Part shown: positions 52,501-58,145 of the stretch, piece after piece
Position numbering within the stretch: position 1 is the first letter of the stretch
Layout of the letters: each line of letters opens with the position of its first letter
Notes under the pieces: model-generated
What the model was told of the DNA's origin: nothing
Databases searched by the model: none
What the model saw: only the letters and a program-made list of their open reading frames with translations
Assembly: GCA_029962745.1 (NCBI GenBank)
Contig: CM057155.1
Location: forward strand, 33,978,233-34,042,232
DNA length: 64,000 nt
DNA from: Echinometra lucunter
Taxonomy: Eukaryota; Echinodermata; Echinoidea; Camarodonta; Echinometridae
Reading direction: 5' to 3'
Made by a program: the position numbers and the translations under genes

Positions 52501-55500
52501 TGCTTCTGGAATGCATGACACTGACCAGGTCACTTCCCTTGGGATTCAACAATGGCCCTCAGGTTTGACCCTCAGGTATGACCACCAATGAGGCAGGCAA
52601 GGGGTGAGAGGTAACTGACCTTTTTCTCGCCCTTTCCCCATTACCTGTCACCTGGGCCTGGGTCTGCACAATACCTCCACTACATTCCTACACCATAGCA
52701 GGTACTACTGTTTGAACTTCATGTCTTTCTTAGTGGAGGATTTACATGTACTATGCTAAAAAAACAAAATTTAGGATGCTGATTTAGTTATGAAAGAAAC
52801 AGACCTACATGTACATGTACATGTACACGTAAGGGGCGTTCACACACAAGGTAAGAAGTGAGATTTGAAAATTGATTTTCTAATTGCGATTAGAAAATAA
52901 ATTTTATTTTGTGTGTGGATAGAATAATCTCACTAATAATCGCGAAATTAATCACAATTTAATTCGCAGTAAGATGTGCGATTTTTCAGAATAATCGCAA
53001 TTATTTGCCGTGCGTTGTGTGCGTGAACGAAATCGCGATTAGAAAATTGGTTTTGTCTATCCCATCATTCTTTGCGCTTGTGCAATCGATGTGCTGTGGC
53101 TATGCATGCAGCGTATGGAGTGTATGTTACGTAATGGATGCATGGCACTATACGTACTGCACGCTATCTTGGTGCCGTTGATCTCTTATAGTAAACAAAT
53201 GTTTTTGTATAATACTAGTAAATATTTTCTATCTAATTATTGAGTTTGTTGCTGTACTTTCTGTAGCCCTTTTACTGTCAATGTGTATTTTCCCCCGTCC
53301 AGATCGTGTATTACAGAAGTTTAAGCAGAGAAGTTTGTGGGCTTTCCTGCCTATTTCCGTTGCTTCCTCATGTGTGTGAATGGTCAAAAACAAAATCAAA
53401 ATTAGAATCACGATTAGACTCGCGATCCAAATTCCGATTTTTCTTTGCGTGTGAATGGTGGCAGTAAAACTGAAATTTGGATCGCGATTTGAATCGCGAT
53501 TCAAATTTCAATTCCTCTTGTGTGTGAATGTGCTTATTGGCACTAAATCATAATTTTGATGGCTTTGATTCAAGGGTGGATACCTGTACAAGCTCCAAAT
53601 ATGTAAACCACTCATCATACTTGCAATTCAAACTGCATATGACTTGCAAAAAAGGAATACCATTATACATACAGATGTAAGTAAGAATAGAAACTGGGAA
53701 AAGGGACACTTTTACATGTATGTAAAATAAAATCAGTGTTCCCTAATACATGTAAATCACAAATAAATTAACATACATGAGAGCAGTAATATCAATTCTA
53801 ATTGGAAATTCCTCAGCATAAGTGAAAGCAACTTCCAAACTTTCATTCATTTTGTTATTCTTAATCTTGTTTTCTGAAACCTAATCTGTCTGCTCATTTT
53901 TTCAGCTTGATGCACTCAAGCCAAAATATGAAGGGCTGACTTCCCTTCGAGGAGGAAGTCTTAAACATTTTTCATAATCCTCTTTATCTTTTTACATAAT
54001 TGAGTAGTTGCGATTGTCTTATGAAGTACATGTACTTGTAGCCTTAGAGTACAAAGTGCAAACCTGTCAAATGCACAGTAAAATACCACAGCTACATGTA
54101 CATGTACTTTAAAGCTAACAGAACAGAACTTAAAGGGGGTACCCAATGCTAAAACAATGTTAGTTCATTTAAAAGAGCATGGTTTTATTAGCAGAAAATC
54201 ATCTGCTTAAAGTTTTTTTAAAAGTCGTGTTGCCAAGGAAACCCCCAAATGTGGTAAAATTTCAGGATATTTTTGACCCCTCAGCTGAGACCCAGTTTCA
54301 ACTGGGTACCAACTTTGACGTCAAAATGACGTCAAAGTGGGTACCTTGTCGCGCAATTATAGCAAAATGCGCGCAAGGTATAATACATATTGTACAGTCT
54401 AGCGCGCAGCACAATTGCAATGCGCGCAGCTGGGTACCCACTTTTACGTCATACCTCATACTCAAATTTTTTGGTCAACTCTTGACTTTTCATGAGAAAA
54501 TTAGCCAAAATGCATTGATTTCGACTGAAAATCATCAAATGTTTAATGTTATTCTTCTTATAATTCTATCCTCGATCACATATCAAAAAAAAAGTCACCA
54601 TTGTGTAATCGCTTTAAGCAATCCCAAGCTTTATAAACAGATTAAAAACACTAACACCAATTCATTGATCACTGTAATGTTTATCTTTATCACGCAGTCT
54701 TCCAATTATTTCAACCAGTCTTCCAATTATTCCAAGTACATGTATTTCAACACACATGGGAAATCAATTGTACTTCAACATACACTGTACAATATCTAGC
54801 CGGGATAATCTGTATGGTCATGACATGAACCACATCATTTTATCGAACTCTTCGTAAGCTGCCATTAGCTTCGGAAATAAGAGGAAATATATCGAAGGGT
54901 CACTCACATGCTGACCATGCACTGACCCTATTAACATGCTGACCATGCACTCGTAACTAGTGCAAGAAACATACATTTTGCATATTCGCGCACTAACACA
55001 AAGCTTTTAATACGTGCACAAACCAACTGCAGTAGCTTATTTCAACACTGACTACTTAAGCGCTTGATTTTACAGAGAATACGACTGCAATTAGAATATA
55101 GGGAATTCTCTAAAAAAATTTGGTGTCCAAAAACTTTTTACAAAGATAAAGACAATGATAACATGGATTTTTTTAGTTTGTTTGTTAAATGAGATGTTTA
55201 GGGTCAACAAGGGGCATCTACATGTAAATTGTGTCTTAACTACGCAATGCCCATAGGCACACTCACAAACTGCAGTTTTACAGGGAAAAACACGAGATCT
55301 CCAAAGTTTATCAGCGGAAAATCTGGATCAAGCCTGTTCGCAGTGTTTAGCATGTTGCCTCTGTAATAGCCTACTGCGTTACGTATAGGGTGACTCGCAA
55401 TTTATTTTTTAAAAAGATTTTTTGCTATTTACAACATATGTTTTGTACATGTCACAGAAGTACACTGAATTTGAAGTTTAGAACACCGAAGAACACGGAT

Positions 55501-56074
55501 TTGCATTTTAGAAAACAGAAAAATGGGGACTTTATTCATCATAGGCCTAGGCTAGTACTAATCTATAGAGGGGTCTACCAACAAAGTAAAATGACATAAA
55601 TTTTCTGGCAAATTTTCCCTTCAGTCATTCATGCCTAACAGCATGAACAGTAACACTACCAGTTAACAGTGTTGTTAGACTCTAGACTAGGTCTAGACCC
55701 TATAAAAGATAAAGTATTTCTCTCCATAGACTAGACCCATGGTATCAGATTCAGCTTTATCTATCACACTTTAAGCTGCCATGAAATCAATTTCAACAAA
55801 AATGGCATATAAATTCGGGTTATTGACTTCACAACATGGAAACACGGGCATATTACGGGGCGCCATACACCACTACCACTGCACCGCAACGGCTATGCGA
55901 CAAAGGACATCGCTGGATTGAACACTCCTTGATAAACAGTGCCCAATGGACGTTTTGAGCTTTAAAATTAAGAAATAGCTTGATCAAATGGACTAACGAT
56001 TCATTCGATATTGTGCTTTTACCTGTCAACCGAAGTTTCATCGGTCCTTCCCGTCGTACCGATGGATTTGGCAT
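1267..56074 (-). CDS. SMURF2-like: SMURF-family E3 ubiquitin-protein ligase, 5' part (exons 1-6; 3' end outside window)
   Basis: SMURF proteins are C2-WW-HECT ubiquitin ligases that act in the cytoplasm and at membranes on SMADs, TGF-beta/BMP receptors and RhoA, limiting BMP/TGF-beta signalling and shaping polarity. Six exons (56023-56074, 46674-46712, 20936-21044, 8412-8545, 6260-6440, 1267-1350) join in frame into 599 nt, about 200 residues, with no stop. Visible in order: [10 protein letters not shown] start; C2 domain from residue ~12 to ~135 with [61 protein letters not shown] and RGQIVISL; a short linker; WW domain with Trp173, Trp195 and Pro198. The WW directly after LPDG is the arrangement of vertebrate SMURF2; the common SMURF1 form lacks this WW. 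The other WW domains and the catalytic HECT domain are not in the window. Family identity is certain; single-copy orthology is inference. Confidence 0.97.
1612..1690. repeat. (CAT/CAC/CAA)n trinucleotide repeat
   Basis: Imperfect CAY/CAA triplets ending in a pure CAC run just before 1690. Simple repeat in intron 5. Confidence 0.9.
3122..3200. repeat. AAT/GAT-rich simple repeat
   Basis: Interspersed ATAATAAT, GACGATGATCATGAT and ATAATAATAA words. GATCATGATGACGATGATC is itself close to palindromic. Confidence 0.8.
3870..4450. repeat. Four-unit tandem array, about 150-bp period
   Basis: The anchor ATGAGC, followed by a TCATACAGGCAAGGGCAAGG phrase, recurs at 3875, 4060, 4214 and 4360 (spacings 185, 154 and 146). 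The last two units are nearly identical; the first is the most diverged. Unknown family; no protein is implied. Confidence 0.85.
5236..5388. mobile_element. Foldback MITE-like element, CTGATTGG-core family, copy 1
   Basis: Terminal inverted arms share AAACTTGTTATCAGTAACAA. The left arm also folds on itself (ACTTGTTATCAGTAACAAGT). The centre carries TTATAAGCTACTGAAATCCT and TCTGATTGGTTGAGAGCAAA, shared with the element at 63563-63707. No transposase. Family name unknown. Confidence 0.8.
6077..6092. repeat. Short interstitial TTAGGG-like patch
   Basis: About two and a half tandem GGGTTA units, with looser GGGTAAGGGTA at 6121-6132. Too short to mark a telomere or fusion point. Confidence 0.6.
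6260..6440 (-). CDS. SMURF exon 5 (C2 end and linker)
   Basis: Exon of 181 nt, acceptor ttctgtatag, donor gtaagac. With the T from exon 4 it reads [14 protein letters not shown], then [17 protein letters not shown], a linker with [12 protein letters not shown], and ends NELPDG. The conserved RGQIVxSLxxRDRxG marks the end of the C2 region in SMURFs. It is locally GC- and CpG-richer than flanking intron. It ends in phase 2 inside the Gly codon before the WW tryptophan. Confidence 0.95.
7573..7839. mobile_element. Foldback element interrupted by a second foldback
   Basis: The outer arms GGGCCTGTTTCTCAAAACT (left) and the reverse complement of AGTTTAAGAAAGAGGCCCC (right) pair. Inserted between them at 7651-7780 is a related foldback whose ends read GGCCATTTCATGAAA and, reversed, GGCTGCGTTTCATGAAA, and whose arms share ACATCCCATTGAAAC. 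A CAGGG direct repeat flanks the inner copy (7646-7650, 7781-7785). Both carry CATAAGTCTAAGTTC-like words, so they belong to one family. Confidence 0.75.
7846..8345 (-). pseudogene. Four decayed tandem copies of SMURF exon 4 (3' part plus donor)
   Basis: Counting from the donor equivalent, copies sit near 8271, 8144, about 7997 and 7846, against 8407 for the real exon, spacings of roughly 136, 127, 147 and 151. The nearest copy still reads [12 protein letters not shown] but its donor is GC. The next reads [16 protein letters not shown] with the donor lost. The third keeps GGTTGGTAA at the donor but has indels. The farthest keeps FLGFAKIL and matches back into the IHKKQG part. None has intact frame, acceptor and donor together, so these are relics of exon duplication, not clear alternative exons. 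Confidence 0.8.
8412..8545 (-). CDS. SMURF exon 4 (C2 domain)
   Basis: Exon of 134 nt from acceptor ctgtacag to donor gtaagta. It encodes [18 protein letters not shown], then [18 protein letters not shown] and AIQRLKDTG, the basic C2 loop and following strand. A second acceptor-like AG lies 15 nt inside (aatcttag, first base 8530); its use would keep frame but remove five residues. The outer site restores the family's usual length and is preferred. Decayed tandem copies of its 3' half follow in the next intron. Confidence 0.95.
9615..9680. repeat. (AG)n microsatellite
   Basis: Near-pure AG dinucleotide repeat, more degenerate after 9650. Confidence 0.95.
10315..10339. repeat. 25-bp C homopolymer
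   Basis: Unbroken C run. Similar G or C runs occur at 26667-26685, 28804-28823, 50135-50160 (one A) and 51887-51901; their exact lengths are unreliable in any assembly. Confidence 0.95.
12880..13100. promoter_or_regulatory. Candidate cis-regulatory segment in intron 3
   Basis: High-complexity, repeat-free stretch with GCGCATTAA, GATATC, GCTTATCGG and GAGGCGGGGCC words (GATA- and GC-box-like). Weak: short motifs occur by chance, and conservation was not tested. Confidence 0.2.
13962..14003. repeat. (TC)n microsatellite in pyrimidine-rich tract
   Basis: Pure TC repeat within a CT-rich region that continues to about 14830 and generates long spurious Ser/Leu/Pro ORFs. Confidence 0.9.
14345..14901. 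repeat. Three-copy tandem repeat, CT-rich
   Basis: CCTCTCCCC followed by TCTCAAT, GATC, TATGACTC, ATCAATCAAGATCAAACTAC and GGTCATG recurs from about 14351, 14591 and 14787 (periods 240 and 196). The third copy has lost the CACTTTGCATTC segment. The 206- and 146-residue ORFs across it are artefacts of the repeat. Confidence 0.85.
16500..17260. repeat. Diverged tandem array, about 113-bp period
   Basis: The phrase CTGCTGAACACACCATAAG and its variants recurs near 16655, 16768, 16877, 16988, 17114 and 17228, each followed by a GATC(A)AGGAT-like block and then AATCTTGAT..ATCACCCTGTC. Spacing stays within about 109-126 bp although copies are strongly diverged. No ORF persists through it. Confidence 0.7.
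18633..19400. mobile_element. TIR DNA element with GTCAGTTAC subterminal repeats
   Basis: A perfect 17-bp terminal inverted repeat, CATATGGGCAATTCCAC, bounds 768 bp. Near the right half the word (G/A)TCAGTTAC occurs at least four times, once directly inside the terminus. ATAT at both edges could be a 4-bp target duplication or part of the TIR. No transposase ORF: non-autonomous. Superfamily not assignable. Confidence 0.75.
20936..21044 (-). CDS. SMURF exon 3 (C2 domain)
   Basis: Exon of 109 nt, acceptor ctgtgtgtag, donor gtgagta. It reads [20 protein letters not shown] and then ends in [10 protein letters not shown], the most conserved stretch of the SMURF/NEDD4-type C2 domain. It ends in phase 2 (TT), completed to Leu by the A that opens exon 4. 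Confidence 0.96.
22211..22830. repeat. T-rich low-complexity tract
   Basis: Over 600 bp of TTTCTTT/TATCCTTTA words with loosely recurring TCTTTCTATCCTTTATTTT. Its 203- and 123-residue ORFs, almost all Phe, Ser, Leu and Ile, are compositional artefacts. Confidence 0.85.
23215..24010. repeat. Diverged two-unit repeat with palindromic CGATTTT flanks
   Basis: A unit containing TGTTGG, CAAAATGG, GAGGCA, CATCAACAAA and GTGYACWATAA occurs at about 23282-23470 and again at about 23697-23870. The region opens with CGGCGGCCGATTTGATTCGA and closes with CCGATTCGATCATCGGATTC, giving related ends. Probably an old element; family unknown. Confidence 0.5.
24416..24657. mobile_element. Palindromic MITE, TA target site
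   Basis: A 242-bp near-palindrome whose ends read CACTCTTATTTCCAC and, reversed, CACCCTTATTTACAC. It has a long shared arm, CGGCGTCAGCTGGGAGTCAA, continuing into CTCTATTCCGAGTT. TA flanks both ends (24414-24415, 24658-24659), as expected for Tc1/mariner-type elements. No coding capacity. Confidence 0.8.
25720..26099. mobile_element. TIR element with 21-bp minisatellite core and 6-bp target duplication
   Basis: Terminal inverted repeats of 51 bp (25720-25770 and 26049-26099) match at 47 positions and open TATGGTRGCCCTGA. They enclose about 13 tandem units near 21 bp, consensus GATGCGAAATTCATGACCTGG, some with CACAACCC in place of CATGACCTG. GAAATG flanks both sides (25714-25719, 26100-26105). 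Because 21 is a multiple of three, long ORFs with heptapeptides such as HEFRIPG appear on both strands; these are not genes. Non-autonomous; superfamily unknown. Confidence 0.88.
27890..28620. other. GC-rich, repeat-poor island with exon-like features
   Basis: CpG-containing, high-complexity stretch unlike neighbouring intron. On the plus strand an open frame from 28003 meets a textbook donor, GAG followed by GTAAGT, at 28310. Its product includes [16 protein letters not shown] and is not recognised. On the minus strand, frames at 28015-28251 and 28333-28683 also look protein-like. It could be an alternative first exon, a nested gene, an enhancer or an old insertion. Confidence 0.3.
32580..33260. 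promoter_or_regulatory. Candidate cis-regulatory segment in intron 2 (present twice)
   Basis: Repeat-free and high complexity. AGGTGTG (T-box-like), TGACGTCA (CRE, 32722-32729) and TCAAAGG (TCF/LEF-like) sit together, followed by GATA- and TTTGATTG-type words. The second version (38700-39390) reads TCAAGG, one A shorter, which would break the TCF-like site if real. Motif evidence only. Confidence 0.25.
34057..34131. repeat. Perfect-type hairpin, 27-bp stem and 21-nt loop
   Basis: Arms 34057-34083 and 34105-34131 pair at 25 of 27 positions (GAGCCAGAAGGGCGTTGA is exact); the two exceptions are adjacent. An identical structure is at 40177-40251 in the duplicate contig end. It may be a small foldback element or a pre-miRNA-like hairpin; the short, nearly bulge-free stem favours a repeat. 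Confidence 0.7.
34204..34350. repeat. G-rich minisatellite, about 16-bp units
   Basis: Degenerate units of the form GGGGAGAGTTGYCTTCA, GGGGAGCTGTCCTCCA and GGGCAGCTGTGCTCGA. GGGG-ACT-GGGGG-AGTT-GGGG gives G-quadruplex potential on the plus strand. Also at 40323-40469. Confidence 0.75.
34411..34462. repeat. C run, A run and (TC)n block
   Basis: Adjacent poly-C, poly-A and TC dinucleotide tracts whose lengths differ between the two contig versions. A second (TC)n lies at 34839-34860. Confidence 0.9.
36970..37095. repeat. Imperfect inverted repeat
   Basis: CATGAAGAGCATG with GTGGTGT on the left pairs with ACCACCAAACTCTCACGCTCTTCATG on the right, within ACATGTACATGT-rich flanks. Also at 43090-43215. 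Likely a foldback remnant. Confidence 0.5.
37437..37936. other. 500-N assembly gap
   Basis: Exactly 500 N, a placeholder size. The flanking overlap implies that no sequence is missing here. Confidence 0.98.
37937..43568. repeat. Contig-end overlap, copy 2 (false duplication)
   Basis: Second version of 31815-37436, offset by 6,122 bp at its start and 6,132 at its end. Every internal feature recurs: hairpin 40177-40251, G-rich minisatellite 40323-40469, TC repeats near 40555-40582 and 40959-40978, inverted repeat 43090-43215. Unique sequence resumes at 43569. Confidence 0.93.
44338..44921. mobile_element. Long inverted-repeat element, AAAGGAGAATGCAACCC ends
   Basis: Arms of roughly 230-250 bp face each other around a short AT-rich centre. 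Both start (one reversed) AAAGGAGAATGCAACCC and share ATCAGTGTGCT, GAGTAAACAGTGAAAGTTTG, AATCNGACAATCT, GGATCC..GA.TTGGCAA and TGTCCACGATGAC-type words, with scattered differences. No ORF. I associate the opening phrase with abundant sea urchin repeats (recollection, not searched). Confidence 0.85.
45578..45599. repeat. Poly-A run
   Basis: A homopolymer, followed by another at about 45677-45692. No gene structure upstream suggests a retrocopy tail. Confidence 0.85.
46674..46712 (-). CDS. SMURF exon 2 (C2 domain, 39-nt exon)
   Basis: Very short exon between a polypyrimidine acceptor ending in ttcattccag and a consensus donor gtaagta. With the G from exon 1 and GG from exon 3 it reads [14 protein letters not shown], the first C2 strand and calcium/lipid loop. 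It starts and ends in phase 1. Gene finders can miss it because it lies between introns of 9.3 and 25.6 kb. Confidence 0.95.
51190..51700. promoter_or_regulatory. Candidate cis-regulatory segment in intron 1
   Basis: Repeat-free, balanced-composition stretch with several GATA-type words (AGATAAGAGG, TGATAAAGG), homeodomain-like AATTAATTG-type cores and TCTCCGCC-like elements, 4-5 kb downstream of the start codon. Motif evidence only. Confidence 0.22.
51760..51786. repeat. 27-bp perfect palindrome
   Basis: TTAGAGGATGTTT and its exact reverse complement flank a single T. Poly-A and poly-T stretches border it and ACACTGTAAAAA lies just left, so it may be the collapsed core of a small MITE. Confidence 0.75.
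52835..53533. mobile_element. TIR element, TTCACACACAAG ends, CGCGAT-rich
   Basis: The left end GCGTTCACACACAAG pairs with the right end CTTGTGTGTGAATGTGC. Subterminal regions carry repeated AATCGCGATT words, including a hairpin at 53471-53509, and internal GTGTGAATGG copies near 53374 and 53449. About 700 bp, no transposase ORF. Target duplication not resolved. Confidence 0.7.
54290..54465. repeat. Palindrome-rich segment with paired TGACGTCA and GCGCGCA words
   Basis: 54305-54345 is a near-palindrome: GGTACC, a spacer, CTTTGACGTCA, then TGACGTCAAAG, a spacer and GGTACC. It is followed by GCGCGCA words in both orientations and another GGGTACCCACTTTTACGTCA. It looks like the end of a foldback but also places two exact CRE sites 11 bp apart. 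Confidence 0.6.
56023..56074 (-). CDS. SMURF exon 1 (start codon)
   Basis: Coding exon of 52 nt giving 17 codons plus one base, [17 protein letters not shown], then donor gtaaaag. The ATG at 56074 is preceded by CACC, a good Kozak context, and the peptide begins where vertebrate SMURFs begin. Two more ATGs lie upstream in the same open frame (56101 and 56182), so an N-terminal extension cannot be excluded, but homology favours 56074. Confidence 0.93.
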
Positions 56075-56345
56075 GGTGAATTCTTGCAGAATCGCTGGCA
56101 TGGACTGTTGGTATGTTTGTGGTAGAGCTAGAGTTACGACATTTCCCAACAACGTCTCACGTACAGTACATGTAAAGTGCATGCAATGTACGTGGTATAC
56201 GTATTACACAGCTGATAATCGGCATTGCATATTGAGCTCGATCGCCGGTACGGCGTACGCGTATGCGCTACGAATCACAGCTAGCTAGCTCTAGCTAGCT
56301 CCGCGCAGTAAATAGCGAAGCCAGTGACCTCATGCCAGAAGGTTA
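56075..56345 (-). promoter_or_regulatory. SMURF 5' UTR and probable core promoter
   Basis: This segment lies directly upstream of the SMURF start and is richer in CpG-containing words (CGATCG, CGGTACGGCGTACGCG, GCGCAG) than surrounding DNA. It carries palindromic GCTAGCTAGCTCTAGCTAGC words. No TATA box is clear. Two upstream ATGs in frame with the main start lie at 56101 and 56182. The transcription start cannot be set without RNA data. Confidence 0.45.
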
Positions 56346-56906
56346 GGGAGCTAAGGCGCAAAGCGACTGGCGCCACCGGCAAAATCCAGTCAACTTTGTG
56401 GGGATGATGTTTGTGCTGGTGGTAGATTAGGTTTGGTGAGGATGGTTGTGGTGGTAGTGGTGGTGGAAAGGTGGTGATGGTGGTGACGATGGTAGAGATG
56501 GTGGTGGTGATAGTGACGATGGTGGTGGAGGTGGTGCTGGCGTACGGTAGTGACGGTTGTGGTTGTGGTGGTGGTGGTGGTGGTGACTATGGTGGTGGTG
56601 GTGGTGGTGGTGGTGGTGGTGGTGGTGGTGGTGGTGGTAGTGGTGGTGATGATGGGATAGGGAGATAGGCATAAAGCGACTGGCGCCACTGGAAAAATCC
56701 ATCAACTTTGTGGGGATGATGTTTGTGTTGGTGGTAGTAATAGGTTTGGTGAGGATGGTTGTGGTGGTAGTGACGATGGTGGTGGTGTTGGGACGGTATA
56801 GGTGACGATGATAGAGATGGTGGTGGTGATAGTGACGATGTTGGTGGAGGTGGTGGTGGCGTATGGTAGTGATGGTTGTAGTGGTGGTGACTGTGGTGTT
56901 TGCGGT
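56345..56906. repeat. 313-bp direct repeat containing (TGG)n
   Basis: AAGCGACTGGCGCCAC..AAATCCA..TCAACTTTGTGGGGATGATG occurs at 56361 and again at 56674. Each is followed by GGTGAGGATGGTTGTGGTGG and a long TGG-rich tract, near pure at about 56568-56640. Resulting poly-Gly/Val/Met and poly-Thr/His ORFs are artefacts. Confidence 0.85.
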
Positions 56907-57170
56907 CAAGGCCGTACGCAGGAATTTTTCTTGGGAGGCAAGAATATTTTCAATATTTGAGGGGACCACTCAAGCGAGGGATTGAAGCCACCGAGCGGGA
57001 GCTTTTACATTTTTAGATCTGAAATTGAACGATCTGGTGCACATTTTTGGTGAAATTTGGGGAAATTCTCAATGAAAAGGTAAGGCAAAATAGAAAAAAG
57101 TGCGGTTTTGCAAATTTCTAGGGGGGGGGGGGCAAATGCTCCCCTAACCCCCTATGTGCGTACGGCCATG
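56907..57170. mobile_element. hAT-like MITE inserted in the TGG array
   Basis: Ends CAAGGCCGTACGCA and, reversed, CATGGCCGTACGCA form a TIR over 264 bp. Flanking octamers TTTGCGGT and GTTGTGGT agree at 6 of 8, compatible with a decayed 8-bp hAT target duplication. TGG repeats resume directly after it (57171). No ORF. Confidence 0.75.
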
Positions 57171-58145
57171 GTTGTGGTGGTGGTAGTGGTGATGACGGAG
57201 CTTGGCAGTAGGTTGGGTGTGGTGCAGGTGGTGGCGAAAAGCTTATTGGTAAAATGATAAAAGATCTGGCAGAGGGGTTTTTTCTTTATTATTATTCCAG
57301 TATGCTTATACAAAGTGCAAACGGATCTCTTCTGCCCCCTTTTCAAATTTCTTTGGTTAGTATTTAAGTTGCCCCTCCCCCTCCCCTCCTCAATTCCATC
57401 AGTTTCTTTTATTCTTTTTCTCACTTTTGTTTTTTTTTTCACAAGAAATATTTTATCGACTTTAATATGTTTGCAATACTCTCTATTAGGAGATCGATAA
57501 TTCTTCGTTTACCCAAAATACATTAAACCGAATCTTTATTAGTAGGTTTGACTTTTTATGGAATAACAGAGAAACGATTAGACTTCTTTGTAAAATTTTG
57601 CTTAAAATGTGAAGATTGTTTTATATGCCACTTTTATCAGAGAGGTATTATGTTAGTGAAAAATAATGGCATTCTATCAGAAGTGCCCTCTATTAGACAC
57701 TGCAAACTCAGTCACCTTGTTAATATTATCATCATGTTTGCTTTGATAAAGACAAAATTTGAGGGCGATGACGGCAGGTTTGACACGTTTAAAAAGTGTT
57801 TAAAATCACCTTTTTGTGATTTAAAAACACCAATAGACTTATGTATTTACATGCATTTGGTTTGCTTTTAATGTTTAAGTATTTTCAGGCTTAAAATATT
57901 TGGCTTTGTATTTCATTTTCTAAATGCAGTATTCGACAATATTATAGTTATTATTGTACAGTACCGATGAAGGAAAATCCTTGTTAATTCTCTCTCAGCC
58001 CATGAGATAACAAATAAGACTGACATCCCTTAAGACCCTGGCAACATGTCAGTCTCACAGACCTTCTGACAACTGTTTTCATGGTTCATGAGAGTGATGA
58101 GACCAGCATTCTTTCTCTCTGATCTTGCAAGCTGTAGGTCTAATG

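Larger units (their letters stand above)
46713..56022 (-). other. SMURF intron 1
   Basis: A 9.3-kb intron containing ACATGT clusters, poly-A and poly-G runs, a repeat-poor candidate regulatory segment (51190-51700), a short perfect palindrome (51760-51786), a TTCACACACAAG TIR element (52835-53533) and a palindrome-rich GACGTC segment (54290-54465). No other gene was recognised. Confidence 0.85.

Noticed and set aside
54179..54799. 206-residue plus-strand ORF
   Set aside because: Crosses the palindromic GACGTC/GCGCGCA segment, is antisense to SMURF intron 1, and shows no domain or splice support.
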